The translations under genes and the position numbers were made by a program. Shown piece after piece: positions 37,778 to 50,514 of a DNA stretch of 64,000 nucleotides (position 1 is the stretch's first letter; every line of letters starts with the position of its first letter). The stretch covers positions 10,912,001 to 10,976,000 of the forward strand of contig OU612072.1 in the NCBI GenBank assembly GCA_914767715.1. The letters are read 5' to 3'. The DNA comes from Membranipora membranacea. Its lineage: Eukaryota; Bryozoa; Gymnolaemata; Cheilostomatida; Membraniporidae. The notes under the pieces are model-generated. The model made no database searches. It had not been told where the DNA came from and worked only from the letters and a program-made list of their open reading frames with translations.

Positions 37778-39720
37778 TGCCCAGCATTCACAGCAGAGTG
37801 CTGAACAGAAGCTATGAAGATGAACACAGTCACAATCTCCACCAGGTCATCTATATTTTCTACATAGTATGTATCATTACCATATTTCACTGGCATACCC
37901 TAAATTAGTAATAATATATATTGATAAAGCTCATCATCCTAATTGATGGGAGCAAGTATATCTGCAACGAATACAGAGGAAAGGAATGCTAATCTTCACA
38001 CCGCCCAAGTATGCAACGATTGGAATAGACAAATCAAAGGCTGCGTACCTTGATCTGACAGTCATTAACCAGCTCATTTATCCAGCCCTGAAGCTCATTG
38101 TCTTCAAGCAGTCTCCTATCCCCGGTGTCACCTTGACCTTATCAAAATGAAGCGAAATAATATCATCGGTCTCAGTTTTTACTGAGAAAAGACCTCAGAG
38201 ACCTTGATAACTTTTGAAGACACATCACAATGTGTTGCCCCTTCTTTAAAACCACTATCAAAATAATATTATGTCATTGCTTTAGTTAAGTGAGTGTTGA
38301 ATTGTTGACAGTAAACCAGTTGACCTTATGTGATTCTGACGAACAGGACGTATAAGTCGTACAAAACGATGGTATTTTGAACAATTGAATGAGCTAAAGG
38401 AATAATCATAAACATTAAAACATATTGTACCGTAATAGCTTCGGATAGATGTGTGTACATAGTTCTGTAGTTAGTGCAACCAAAAACAGTTTTCCATCAT
38501 CTCTGTAAGGGTAGGAAGGAAGAGAAGTGACATTGTTTACGCTTCTCTGCTTCAAATTCTTTAAGAAATTTCCCTCGCCCTGCAGTGACCATTGGGAGTA
38601 ACTGTCACTTATGATGTTCATTGCACCAGTACGACCAATTTCGTGACTTGGTCAAAGGTAGCTCCAGAGGCTAGAAACTCTCTGGCAGCACGCCTAGGAT
38701 AGAATAAGAATATAGTATATCAGTTAAATATACCATGGCTTATAACAAGATATTCTATCAGTGTTTATACTTTTGCATATGCAATTGGGAATTCTTGTTC
38801 GAGAGTCAACATTGAGAAGAACAACACTGACATACAATAAGTTATAACCAGTATTTCACCACAAGGTATTTCTACTAAAGACAGAACAAAGAACAGTTAG
38901 TACTAAAGGAGTTTTATACAGATTTAGATTTAAAATTGAGAATGAGCTAGCTCAATTTTCAGTACTTACACATGATGCCAAAGATCAGTGAAACAAAAAA
39001 CTTACACATCAATTTGCATAGCATGGCGGATGTGGGGTGCTAAAAGCCTGAAGACAGGATGTGATTGGGAGAGTTGTCGATGGCTGGCTACTCCAACTGC
39101 CTCAATAAGCATGTGTGTTAATCCTTCAAATACAAAATTTAAATTAAAATAGATTAAATCTCTCTCTGCCTAGCCAGCATAAGTTAGCAGATTGTGAGAA
39201 CCATCATAATATAGGAGGACACAGATAAAGGAGGACACAATAAACTTCCACCTTCGCTCTTCTTACAATGCAATACAGCAGGCATGACAAGCTATTATTC
39301 ATAGCATGACCCATTTTGTAGTTGATACCATGAATGGTATTGACCTGGCACCAGAAAAGTGTTTTTCTCACCTAGATGTGCTGCAGCTTCGTGGTGTGAG
39401 GCATCAGCAACATTGAACCGCATTTTTACAGCTATCCATGTGTAGTGATCGTCTTTAGGTGTGAACACCTGAAATGAAGAGAATCAGCTTATTGAATTAA
39501 AAGGAAATATAGTTTAAAATGAAAAAAGCAAGGTCAATATTACACTAAATGGTCCAAAGTATTTCTGAATCATTGGTAATAATAATAATCAAGTTTATAT
39601 ATGAAACGCTTAATAAAATTGTTTAAAAACAATGATTTCTAAGCGTGGTACATTTGATAAAAGGTTAAAAAAGAAACATATACAATGAAATAAGCCTGCT
39701 TGTAAAATAAATGAAGTTGA

Positions 39721-40407
39721 TTAAAATTTTGTTATCATATAAATAATTAATGAGATGAGGAAAAAAAAATGATGAAAGATGAGATAATTAAGATAATTAA
39801 AAACTACAAGTGGCAACTGCCCAGCACCTAAAAATGAACTATAAAACCTAAATATATGGGGTATATGCGTCCCGGAGAAGATACTTTTTAAATGTGATTT
39901 AAATGAGGAGGTGGAAGAGAGATCGCAAAGGTACGATGGTAGGGAGTTCCATACAGCTGGTAAAGTGGAATTAATGGATCGACCACCCACTGTTTTTAGC
40001 CTACATTTAAAATTGCTCACAATAGTGTTGGCTAAGTTGAAACGAGGTGTTCGGGCATGCTTAGAAGTTGTGAAAGATTGAGAAATGTAGGAAGGGATGA
40101 GATGGGGATGATGGACGGTTTTATGAGCCATGATTGGTAACTTGAATTTTGATCGGGACCTGATGGGTAGCCAGTGCAGTTTAACCCTGGCTTCAGTGGC
40201 TGACGAATAGTGGTTTGTACCTGTGATACATTTAGCACTGGAATTTTGAATGACTTGGAGATGTGAGACTAGATTGTCAGGTAATGTGTAGAAGAATGAG
40301 ATACAGAAATCAAGCCTGCTTGTAATGAATGCATGTATGAGTGTGGAAAACTGGCTTTCAGGAATGAAGGTTCTGACGATTTCAGTCGTTTTAGTTGAAA
40401 GAAACAT
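39721..40407 (-). mobile_element. CR1-type LINE 3' fragment
   Basis: The frame of 228 residues starts in a Leu/Ser-rich block and shows FITSRLDFCISFFYTLPDNL, LHWLPIRSRSKFKL and PAVWNSLPSYLCDLSS. These are characteristic of the C-terminal end of CR1/Jockey-type reverse transcriptases. It is 5'-truncated and inserted in an intron of lipoxygenase copy B between the exons at 40.45 and 39.47 kb, in the same orientation. Confidence 0.85.
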
Positions 40408-42227
40408 GATTTTCGAACATCACTGAGCTTAGTTGATAAACTGGAGATATTACCTTGTTTGGAGTATATTTATGACAATTTTCAAGGGTTCCAAAGCATT
40501 TTTGTCTGAGAGATGCAGTTGGATCTATTTGTTTTTCACCATCTATATTTAGAGCTATCAACATTAGTGTAGGATTTTCTACTCTCGATACTTCTCATCG
40601 TCTGGTAGAATCTCAACCTAAATCAAATACAACAGCAGCAAGATCGGTGACTGCGAAATAAAAACATTTACACCACATTGTCCTGTGTAGCCTGCCATGT
40701 AAACGTATGTAAGGAAATATGTGATTCAATAGTGTTTGTTACTCCAAAGAAATTACCATACACTTACTTATGTAGTTACTTTATCACTATATCCTCCATA
40801 AACATTTATGCAGATTACACTGCTAACTAACTAACTAACTAGCTAACTAGCTGAATGATTTGAGAAAAATACAGCGCTAGGTACATTCAGTGTTTTATTT
40901 TCTGTGAGGCAAATTTCGTGTTCAGACACTTAATCACACTACGAAAATGTTCATACACTTACACCTGGAGGTCAACCATGAACCTTTCCACTGTAGATAT
41001 AAGTCTCTCGCTTGAGCTTTAATGCTTTGCAACGCATCTCAGGATTTCATCATCATCTTGAGGCAGCGCTGAGTCAAACTCACTGACAGTTATCTCATGA
41101 GAGTGGTGCAGCCAGCGATGTACAGGGAAATAACTAGAGTGGATAATCAAGTCATCATCGTCGTCAATGTCGACATCCAAATAGTCAATTTTCACCAAAT
41201 CTATATACCTGGAATACAGAACTAAGGTTCTCTAGATGATAAATATTGCAGAGTTCCGAATTGTTGAATGGCTGTTTTTAAGAGTGATAAAGACGTCCTA
41301 CTGAGATGCCAACCTCATAAAGTAGATTCATATGTATGAACAACTATTTACCAGTCTTGATATTTGATAGTTTCTGTTCTTCTTAGTGTAAATGACCTGA
41401 TATGCTCAGCATGAGGGAGTACCAAGTCATACTGCTGAGTATGTCTTTTCCTCACACTCTTATTATCAGCTACTAAGGTCTGAGTTCTACTTACTCTCCC
41501 GGTCCTGTCAGTCACTACAATATCAACCTGTGTGAATACATTAGCTATAATCAAAGAACATGGCAAGTAGACAATAAAAGGAAAACAAAGGCATGTCTTG
41601 AATTTTGAAAAATAAGTCCTAGTGAAACCTTCAGTTAATAAAATCCTCTTCATAAATTTGTGTCGTTACATTCTACTGAAGGAATATTTCTAATTAATTT
41701 GTTTGTATTGACTTCTGAATATTATGTGTCATATCCAATGAGGCTATTCGACAAAAAAAGTTATAAGTATTTATGACTCAAAAAAAAAAAAGTATTATTA
41801 TTACTATTATAAATGAGCGTAGATCTTGGCTATTTACGTTGCTGTGGTGTTATTTTTTGCTAGTAGCAAGCATGTACTTACATTGATTGGTGCCCAAGAG
41901 CTACCGTTTGACTTTCTGTCACCAGTTGTGATGTATACTTTCTGAGTTGGGTGATGATTGCCAACAGCTTGCGCATTGGCGTTGGCAGCAACAAGATAAA
42001 TCATCATCAACAAGACCTTAGACCAAGACCAAGACAAATTATCCGCCATGAGATAGTAGCAAACAAAGGCCTCCGGTTGGTGTCAGTTGATCCTGAGTAC
42101 AGCATCGCATTAATTCTGTAAAGCTCTATCGCTTGTGTGATGTTGTACAGGTTGCCAAGTTGATTAAATAGTGATGAAGGTTAAAGAGGACTATATCACT
42201 GCAACACTCTTTGGCTCGGCATTTGCC

Positions 42228-42290
42228 TTAGGACACACCCACAGCCACTTAGGACACACCCACAGCCACTTAGGACACAACCACAGCCAT
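42228..42290 (+). repeat. 21-bp tandem repeat, three copies
   Basis: TTAGGACACACCCACAGCCAC is repeated three times, the last with AACC for ACCC. In the plus frame it reads LGHTHSH, a His-rich repeat inside a 71-residue open frame (42171-42386) upstream of and divergent from lipoxygenase copy B. No other coding support. Confidence 0.8.
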
Positions 42291-42733
42291 ATATCTGCCG
42301 CCCCATTTACTAATTTCAGCCAACACTCCTCTATGGTGTCCCTAAGCTTTAGTGCTTCAGGCAGTGAAAGATTGTTCAGTTGTTGAAAGTGGTAAAAATA
42401 AGTCGTTGGCAGTGGTTATAATTTTCAACTTGTTCGCGTCAGAGCAATTTCCAAATCAATAATATTAGCCGCGTTCCTGTTGGTATTTTAGGATCTGGCA
42501 CAGAAATATTAAACCAAAACAATGTTTTTACTTATCTTATTAGCGATCAGCTGGAATCAGAGCAAAACACCAACTCAGGTGTCCGGGTCTTTGACCTGCA
42601 GAAGGCTTGTAATTTATTACTCTATTATGAGATTTTGTTTTTTAGGAATAAACAAATCATCTGCAGGCAATAAATAAGATGAATGTTTGACAAACAACCC
42701 TGTAGTGTCAAGGAAGCTAAATATATAACACAC

Positions 42734-42855
42734 CTGCAGGAATTCTTGGCATATTGATTAATAACCGGCTGGATTGTTCCGTGATGTCCACCTAGTGTAG
42801 CCTCGTAGTCTCGCTCCGCCAACTGACGCTTCAACTCACCAGCTTTTGGAGGCAT
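42734..42855 (-). CDS. Possible single exon, hypothetical
   Basis: The frame opens with ATG and reads MPPKAGELKRQLAERDYEA, then GGHHGTIQPVINQYAKN, and stops at a plausible donor (TGCAG|GTGTGT). It is hydrophilic and looks coding in composition. No downstream exon before lipoxygenase copy B at 42.05 kb was identified, and I do not recognise it. It could be the first exon of a lost gene. Confidence 0.3.
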
Positions 42856-43538
42856 ACTTGCGGATAATCTTTTGTTTCTTTCTGTTTATCTGGTATGCAG
42901 GATCTTTAAGAGAGCAGCTCCACCATATATGATATTGATGTTCGTTATGAATGTTGAATGAGGGCTGATGCAGTCTGGGTTTGATTGATATAGATAGAAT
43001 TATCTTCACTTGGGGTTGTAGCTTAGAGTGAGAGGTTAAAATAAATGTTTTGACTTGTATAGGGTTAAACACTAACTGATTCATGTTCTATCGAATACTA
43101 CATAGCATGCATATAAAGGATTAAAATTATTGTGGGGTCAGAGGTTAACAATTGTAAAAATGATTCATACTATACTTACACCGTTCTCAAACCGCTGAGC
43201 TGGTGATGGATTATTTAGTTTTTCTTCCATCATAACTTACAACCTGATCCTGCAAATAACACAAACCTTAACTATGTGTTGTGAAAGTGCACCCCTTAGC
43301 TTTCATATTCAATGGCTATTGTGTGCCTTGCTTATGCCTATGCCTATTTTCAATTAATAGCAACTATAAATATATCCAGAATGGCTTGTTGTCATAGAAT
43401 TTGCAGAGCTTAAAGATGTTGAATGCACCTAGATCAAATTATTCACCAAATTAGCTTCATAATGCCCTGATGTGATTAGAGATAACAGCCAGACCCATCC
43501 AATCTCAATTGCTATGACATGACCTCGTGATTAGAATC

Positions 43539-43563
43539 GGGGGGGGGGGGGGGGGGGGGGGGG
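43539..43563 (+). repeat. Run of 25 guanines
   Basis: An uninterrupted G25 tract in AT-rich surroundings. The true length may differ because such runs are hard to sequence. Confidence 0.9.
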
Positions 43564-44539
43564 ATGGAGGTTCAATACCATATTGTTAGGTGCCTTGATA
43601 GCGCAACTGATCACATTCTGCTATCATACAAGAGGTCTCAGGTCTAGGGGTGTCAATCACGTGTTCTCTGGAGAGTACGATCTCATACCACTACCATCCT
43701 CCCCCCATAAGACAAGACACATACCACAGCAATGTATATGTCTTCCAGTTTGTTCGTTTTACCCAAACTTCTTGTACTGTATGACTAAGCTTTAGCTCTA
43801 CCTCTGATTTACAGCTTGGCAGTAAAAATAAGTTCAGTTGTTGACAGTGGTTATAATATTCCACTTATTCATTGCAGAGCAATTACGAAATGAATAATGT
43901 TTAATTTGTTCCTGTTGGTCTTTTAGGGTCTGGAACAGAAATACCGCATCAAAATAGTTTTCATTCTAATCTTAATAGCGAAAGAAAAACACCTACTTGA
44001 ATATTCTGGTTTAAGCTATATAAACAAAGATATGAGGTGTCAATAATGAGTTTAGGTGTGTAAATTATTACTTCCTTATGACTTTGTTGCTATCAGGATA
44101 GAAAAAACCCTAAGTAGATAATAAAAATGATTACCCTTGAAAAATAACCCAATAGTTCTAGGGGTGGCAGAATGCTTAATTAGGTGAATTCAAAATTGCA
44201 AGAATTCTTGGCAGAATGTGTCCAAATTCAATGTATATGTCAGTCGGTAGTATTAACATGAATTCTTCACCACAGTAGCACTGAAAGTGAAAGCATGCAC
44301 TAGAAGATGAATACAGCAGTTGAGATTACTGGTTGAGGGACATCAGTATGAAGACATGTACAGCTTAACATCTGAGCTGGGTTTACATAATACTGCTCAG
44401 TTTTCTCCAATTTGTCCACCATATTGCCATAACCTATATAGAGTATTTACGTATGACTTTTAAATTATAGGATATAGGACGATCAGCATACAATGTTTGT
44501 ATTTATTTTAGTCAGCAACGTATCTGTCAGCTGATAGGA

Positions 44540-44724
44540 TTAGCATAAATTCTTCACCACAGCAGCTCCGGAAGCAGCTGAGATGACTGGTTGAGGGATA
44601 TCTGTATGTAGACATGTACAGCGTAAAATCTGACCTGGCCATGGGTTAAACATGATACGGCCGATCTTCTCCAATGCGTTCGCTTTATTGGCATAATCTT
44701 TAGAGTATTTGGGTATGAGTTTAT
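44540..44724 (-). CDS. Terminal exon of an unknown gene family, copy 1
   Basis: After a TTTTTAGCAG acceptor the frame reads KLIPKYSKDYANKANALEKI, RIMFNPWPGQILRCTCLHTD and IPQPVISAASGAAVVKNLC before a stop. A diverged relative lies at 44265-44440 (DKLEKTEQYYVNPAQM, CTCLHTDVPQPVIS) and is repeated at 46600-46780. Conservation of CTCLHTD-PQPVIS among diverged copies suggests former selection on the protein. Family unknown. The upstream exons were not found, so the copies may be orphan terminal exons. Confidence 0.4.
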
Positions 44725-45479
44725 CTGCTAAAAATAGTAACAGAAAACATCCCTTGCACAAACAAGAAAAACAGTTTACCCCCCTAATGTCGCTACATGA
44801 GCACTCAACAGAAAATGATTAATTAGGACATTTAAAAAAATCAGGGATTCCAATTAAGGCAATGCTCTTCTCATTTACAAGAGAATTAAGCAGGTCCTTG
44901 AGTTTTATCAAATATAGTTTGTAAAATACTGTAAATATCCTCTACTGATTTCTCGTTTTATTGTGATCAGTTACACCTATCTGTGGTATCTTAAATATTC
45001 TACTGATTTAGACTGAGTGGTGAAGAATGACCAGCCAGCAGCGCAAGTTTTAATAATAATTTGCATAGGCGGTGATGTATTGTCATTGCAGTCCTAATGT
45101 GGTTAAACTTTCAGGCAAACTGTATATTTGTGACATGCAAACCCCCTTATAGCCTGAAGCAGCCAAATTAAAAGAGCTCTAGAAGATAATGATGACACAG
45201 ATTATTTTGATGGCAGGAAAAAGTAAGGTCTGTCAATAAGTAAAAAATTGCGCTGAATCCAGAAACGAGGGAGTACCAAGTTCCATTGCATATATACATT
45301 TTCTCACGAAATCGCCTTTAATAAGTCTTTAATAAGTAAAATGTGGTGAGTTCGAAACTTTCAGCAGATATACTTAAAGACTGCATAAGATAGTCAGTGA
45401 CAACCATATATCCTGCTTAAATGATTATACCGTAAGACAAACTTGATGGTGTACCCAGTTTAAGCGGTCATTGTCGGCG

Positions 45480-48400
45480 GCAGCGCGGCAGCATATGCAG
45501 AATTGTTCTCCAAATCAAATTTGCTCACTGAAATGTTTAGAGATGGTACTAGAGTAAAACAACATGTTGAATTCAATGATAAGACTGTAGCAAGTTGTAG
45601 TGTTCATCATCAGCAACAGTGCGGCAGCATATCCTCAAATTTTCTCAACATCGCATTTACTAAGTCTTCCAGTTTGTTCGTTTTACCCAAACTTCTTGTA
45701 CTGTATGACTAAGCTTTAGCTCTACCTCTGATTTACAGCTTGGCAGTAAAAATTAGTTCAGTTGTTGACAGTGGTTATAATATTCCACTTATTCATTGCA
45801 GAGCAATTACGAAATGAATAACGTTTCATTTGTTCCTGTTGGTCTTTTAGGATCTGGAACAGAAATACCGCATCAAAATAGTTTCCATTCTAATCTTATA
45901 GCGAAAGAAAAACACCTACTTGAATATTCTGGTTTCAGCTATATAAACAAAGATATGAGGTGTCAATAATGAGTTTAGGTGTGTAAATTATTACTTCCTT
46001 ATGACATTGTTGCTATCAGGATAGAAAAAACCCTAAGTAGATAATAAAAATGATTACTCTTGAAAAATAACCCAATAGTTCTAGGGGTGGCAGAATGCTT
46101 AATTAGGTGAATTCAAAATTGCAAGAATTCTTGGCAGAATGTGTCCAAATTCAATGAGGGTTTAACCGTATTAATTTTTCATCATTGAAGCCTTTAAGTA
46201 ATTTTGCACTTAAGCTGGGAGAGCATGCGTGTACAAAAAATAAGTTGAGGCTGCAAAGTTGTTGGCAAAGAATGTAAGTGTCAGACTTGGACTGTGCTTG
46301 TATGTCAGCTCAGCTAAGCATGGAATGTTCATCTCAATGATGATGATAAGGCGCTGCTAGTTTACTGCAGGCCACATAGTGTTAATGCTGCTTTTGAGCT
46401 AAGCAATGAGCAGACAACTTCTACAAGAGCAGAATTCTGGGTAATTTTATACCTCACCATTGGATCAGAGCAGGATGCTCGCAGGTAGTGAAGAATGATT
46501 TTTGAGAGTAAAGTAGATGACTTATGACGATCAGCATACAATATTAGAGTTAGTTACAGTCAGCAATGTATATGTCAGTCGGTAGTATTAACATGAATTC
46601 TTCACCACAGTACCACTGAAAGTGAAAGCATGCACTAGAAGATGAATACAGCAGTTGAGATTACTGGTTGAGGGACATCAGTATGAAGACATGTACAGCT
46701 TAACATCTAAGCTGGGTTTACATAATACTGCTCAGTTTTCTCCAATTTGTCCACCATATTGCCATAACCTATATAGAGTATTTACGTATGACTTTTAAAT
46801 TATAAGCTAAAAATAGTAACCGAAAACATCCCTTGCACAAACTAGATTACTGTTAACCGTCCCTAATGCCATTGCATGAGCACTCAACACAAAATGATTA
46901 ATTAGGACGATTCACAGAAAAGCGGGACTTCCTATTAGGACGATGCTAATCCCATTTATGTACTGTGGGAACTTACACTATTCTAATGAGGTGAAGACTG
47001 ACAAACCAGCAGCACATGTTTAAATAATGATTCACCAAAGGTGGTGTTGTGTTGTCGGAGCCGATTGCGGTCCTAATGTGGTTAGAATTTCATGCAAACT
47101 GTATGTTTGTGTCATGCAAACTCTCTAGTAGGCCTGAAGCAGCCAAGCAATAAGTGCTCTAGAAAAAGATGGCACGGAAGGTTTTGATGGTGTGGCGAGG
47201 TAAAAAATGTTGCTGAAATGAGGGTGTACCGAGTGTTAGTGTTCATCGTCAGCTGCAGCATGGCAGCATAAATACAATTTCTCACAAAATCGCCTTTGAT
47301 GAGTGAAATGTGGTGAGTTTGAAACAGACAGCAGAGACACTTTATGAACTCATCGCATAAGGTGGTCAGCAACAGCACTTACGCATATCCCACATATCAT
47401 GTAATTTAGACAAGAAGCAGCCTAGTGTAAGACTGCTCAAAAAATAATATTCAGAGTTAGAAGTTAGATGGTGGGTTATAACCGGCCTCTCTAGAACCAA
47501 AAAAATTGCAGAGGCTATAATAAGGATGCACCGGTTTTAGCAGTCATTGTCAGCAGCAGCGCGGCAGCATATCCCCAATTTTTCACGCAAATCGCATTTG
47601 CTAAGTAAAATGTTGAGAGTTTTAAAAACAGGTGTTACTAGAGTAAAACAGCATGCTGAATTCAATAATAAGAGTGTACCTAGTTGTAGTGTTCATCGTC
47701 AGCAACAGTGCGGCAGCATATCCTCGATTTTTCTCAAAATCGCATTTACTAAGTGAAATGTTAAGAGTTTATAAAAAAGAGTAAAGCAGCATGCAGAATT
47801 CAATAATGTTTTAGTGTTGTAGTGTCTGAGGCAGCATATCGTCATTTATTCTCAAAATCGTAATTTTATAAATGAAGTGTGAGGAGTTTTACATTAAGGT
47901 GTTACTAGTGAAAAACAAGATGATGAATCCGTTAATAGGGGTGTACTCAGTTGTAGCGAACATGTCAACGGCAGCGTGTCAGCATATGGCTTTTGTCCTA
48001 AAACTTGATTCAATAAGTGGGATCATAAGTGTTTCATAAGGTCAGTAGAGAGAACTTGACTACATGTATGTTTTTAACATGATTTTTTGTCGCATCATTT
48101 CAAAAAATATATACAATTTAGCAGGGAGAACATGTATGTAGGCCTACAACAAGGAAGTTTCCAAAGCTCAATGCAGTTTTAGATCTTGGCAATGAGCAGA
48201 CAACTATCACAAGAACTGAGTTGTGGGTAATTGCTTCATCTCACCAATTTAACAGAGCAGGATGATCGCAGGTAGAAAAGTTAGTTAATGATATAGGACG
48301 ATCAGCATACAATGTTTGTATTTATTTTAGTCAGCAACGTATCTGTCAGCTGATAGGATTAGCATAAATTCTTCACCACAGCAGCTCAGGAAGCAGCTGA

Positions 48401-49790
48401 GATGACTGGTAGAGGGATATCTGTATGTAGACATGTACAGCGTAAAATCTGACCTGGGTTAAACATGATACGGCCGATCTTCTCCAATGCGTTCGCTTTA
48501 TTGGCATAATCTTTAGAGTATTTGGTTATGAGTTTATCTGCTAAAAATAGTAACAGAAAACATCCCTTGCACAAACAAGAGAACAGTTTACCGCCCCTAA
48601 TGTCGTTACATGAGCACTCAACAGAAAATGATTAATTAGGACATTTAAAAAAAATCAGGGATTCCAATTAAGACAATGCTAATCTCATTTACAAGAGAAT
48701 TAAGCAGGTCCCTGAGTTTTATCAAATATAGTTTGTAAAATACTGTAAATATCCCCTACAGATTTCTCGTTTTAATGTGATCAGTTACACCTATCTGTGG
48801 TATCTTAAATATTCCACTGATTAAGACTGAGTGGTGAAGAATGACCAGCCAGCAGCGCAAGTTTTAATAATAATTTGCATAGGCGGTGATGTATTGTCAT
48901 TGCAGTCCTAATGTGGTTAAACTTTCAGGCAAACTGTATATTTGTGACATGCAAACCCCCTAATAGGCCTGAAGCAGCCAAACTAAAAGAGCTCTAGAAG
49001 ATAATGATGACACAGATTATTTTGATGGCAGGAAAAAGTAAGGTCTGTCAATAAGTAAAAAATTGCGCTGAATCCAGAAACGAGGGAGTACCAAGTTCCA
49101 TTGTTCTTTGTTTGCTGCAGCGTGGCAGCATATATACATTTTCTCACGAAATCGCCTTTAATAAGTCTTTAATAAGTAAAATGTGGTGAGTTCGAAACTT
49201 TCAGCAGATATACTTAAAGACTGCATAAGGTAGTCAGTGACAACCATATATCCTGCTTAAATGATTATACCATAAGACAAACTTGATGGTGTACCCAGTT
49301 TAAGCGGTCATTGTCGGCGGCAGCGCGGCAGCATATGCAGAATTGTTCTCCAAATCAAATTTGCTCACTGAAATGTTTAGAGATGGTACTAGAGTAAAAC
49401 AACATGTTGAATTCAATGATAAGACTGTAGCAAGTTGTAGTGTTCATCGTCAGCAACAGTGCGGCAGCATATCCTCAATTTTTCTCAACATCGCATTTAC
49501 TAAGTGAAATTCTAAGAGTTTAAATCAAAGCGTAAAACAATATGCTGAAGTAAATAAATCGGTTGTACCCAGTGTTGCAGTGATCATGTCAGCGGCAGCA
49601 TATAGAAATTTATTCTCAAAATCGCCTCAACATGAAGTGTAAGGAGTTTTACATTAAGTTGTTACTAGTGAAAAAACAAGATGATGAATCCGTCAATAGG
49701 GGTGTAGGTTCCTACTCAGTTGTAGCGAACATGTCAACGGCGGCGCGTCAGCATATAGGTATTCTCCTAAAAATTTATTCAATAAGTGGT
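45480..49790. repeat. Degenerate ~140-bp tandem family, scattered clusters
   Basis: A core like GCGGCAGCATATCCTCAATT, followed by TTCTCAAAATCGCATTTACT and AAGTGAAATGTTAAGAGTTT, recurs at about 45490, 45610, 47265, 47565, 47710, 47830, 47985, 49325, 49450, 49590 and 49745. In the 47.5-48.0 kb cluster the spacing is 120-145 bp. Traces also appear near 49890 and 55485. It is probably a non-coding satellite-like family carried along by the segmental duplications. Confidence 0.7.
48386..48537 (-). pseudogene. Terminal exon copy 2, prematurely stopped
   Basis: Same exon as 44540-44724. It lacks two residues after FNP and runs into TGA after VISAAS, where copy 1 continues SGAAVVKNLC. The rest of the duplicated block is otherwise close to copy 1. 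Confidence 0.5.
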
Positions 49791-50339
49791 ATGTTGAGTG
49801 TTTTTTATGATCAGAAGAGAACACAAATATATTTATATATATATATTTTTTTACACAGTATTATAATATCATTACAGAGGGTTGTAAGCGACAGCGCTAT
49901 GGTATATCCCCACAAGCACAACACAAGCAGCGCAGCATAGTCGTAAGACTGCTCAAAAAGTGATAGCGTGAGACAAATTTGGCGCAGGAAAAAGACAGGC
50001 ATATCCTCAAACATTCAAGAATTTGATGCAGTTGGCAGGAGTCAAATCAGGTGGACCAGACTATAGATAAGCCTTCCCAAACGTTGATCATTTTTATGAC
50101 TTTCTCATAAGAGAATTTACCTTTTCCTTGAAAGCATTAGGCTGTATAAAAGGATTCTCTACATGCGTTAGCAATTCCCTGAAAGGAACAAAGCTGTAAA
50201 GAGTAATTGTCTGCAAGCCATCACTACTGCATATACTTAAATATTTAAGAGTTTGATGCAGTTAGCAGGAGTCAAGTCTGGTGGGCAAAAATATAGACCC
50301 GGGTTAAACATAATATATAACAGTGGCGTATATTACCAC

Positions 50340-50475
50340 TCACGGCCCACGGATTTCCGTGAGTGGCCGAATAGCTCAGTGTGTAGAGCGTCTGCGGGCT
50401 CGGGGATAAACTTCTCGGTGAGAGTGGGGAAAAGAGGGAGGAGAAAAGAGAAAAAAGGGAGGGGCAAAGGAAAAA
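50340..50475 (+). repeat. tRNA-like A-box followed by purine-rich tract
   Basis: GGCCGAATAGCTCAGTGTGT then AGAGCGTCTGCGGGCTCGGG matches the 5' half of a tRNA (A-box, D-arm, start of anticodon arm). No B-box or T-arm follows. Instead comes a purine-rich tract (GGGAGGAGAAAAGAG repeated style). It fits a truncated tRNA-derived SINE. Confidence 0.5.
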
Positions 50476-50514
50476 AATAAGAAGTTGTCTTCTCATTTTA
50501 CGTGTCATGACAAC

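Larger units (their letters stand above)
25638..42049 (-). pseudogene. PLAT-lipoxygenase copy B, nearly complete but disrupted
   Basis: Exons (minus): signal peptide and PLAT start 42049-41882 (VLLMMIYLVAANANA, KVYITTGDRKSNGSS); 41527-41352; 41208-~40973 (LVKIDYLDV, YFPVHRWLHH); 40617-40454; 39468-39372 (FTPKDDHYTWIAVKM, HHEAAAHLG); 39123-39006 (LTHMLIEAVGVASHRQL); 38693-38431 (YPYRDDGKLF); 38137-38049 (LEDNELQGWINEL); 37899-37415 (FIASVQHSAVNAG ... YGFPPNTPLALRGDWP); 36724-36576 (VVKMLPAKEQTMK); 25752-25638 (RYIPNCIAI). Conserved positions include both His of the HL-x-THM region, the His and Asn of QHSAVN and the terminal Ile, all known iron ligands of the family. Damage: frameshifts and stops in the 41.2-kb exon, a frameshift in the 38.6-kb exon, loss of the domain middle (fused remnant at 40.6 kb), and a MITE inside the QHSAVN exon. 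Splice phases otherwise agree. Expression is not excluded. Confidence 0.85.
43655..49510. repeat. Mosaic of direct segmental duplications
   Basis: Three block pairs are nearly identical by eye: 43740-44225 with 45655-46160; 44226-44460 with 46560-46805; and 44450-45660 with 48290-49505. Block order differs between copies, so the region grew by several overlapping duplications. Small differences include a deletion of CATGG-like bases in the second copy near 48450 and extra sequence at 49105. Identity is high, implying recent events. Confidence 0.85.

Noticed and set aside
50253-50508. Basic Arg/Lys/Gly-rich or antisense Ser/Leu-rich protein
   Set aside because: Low-complexity purine tract following a tRNA-like A-box. 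It fits a SINE tail better than a gene.
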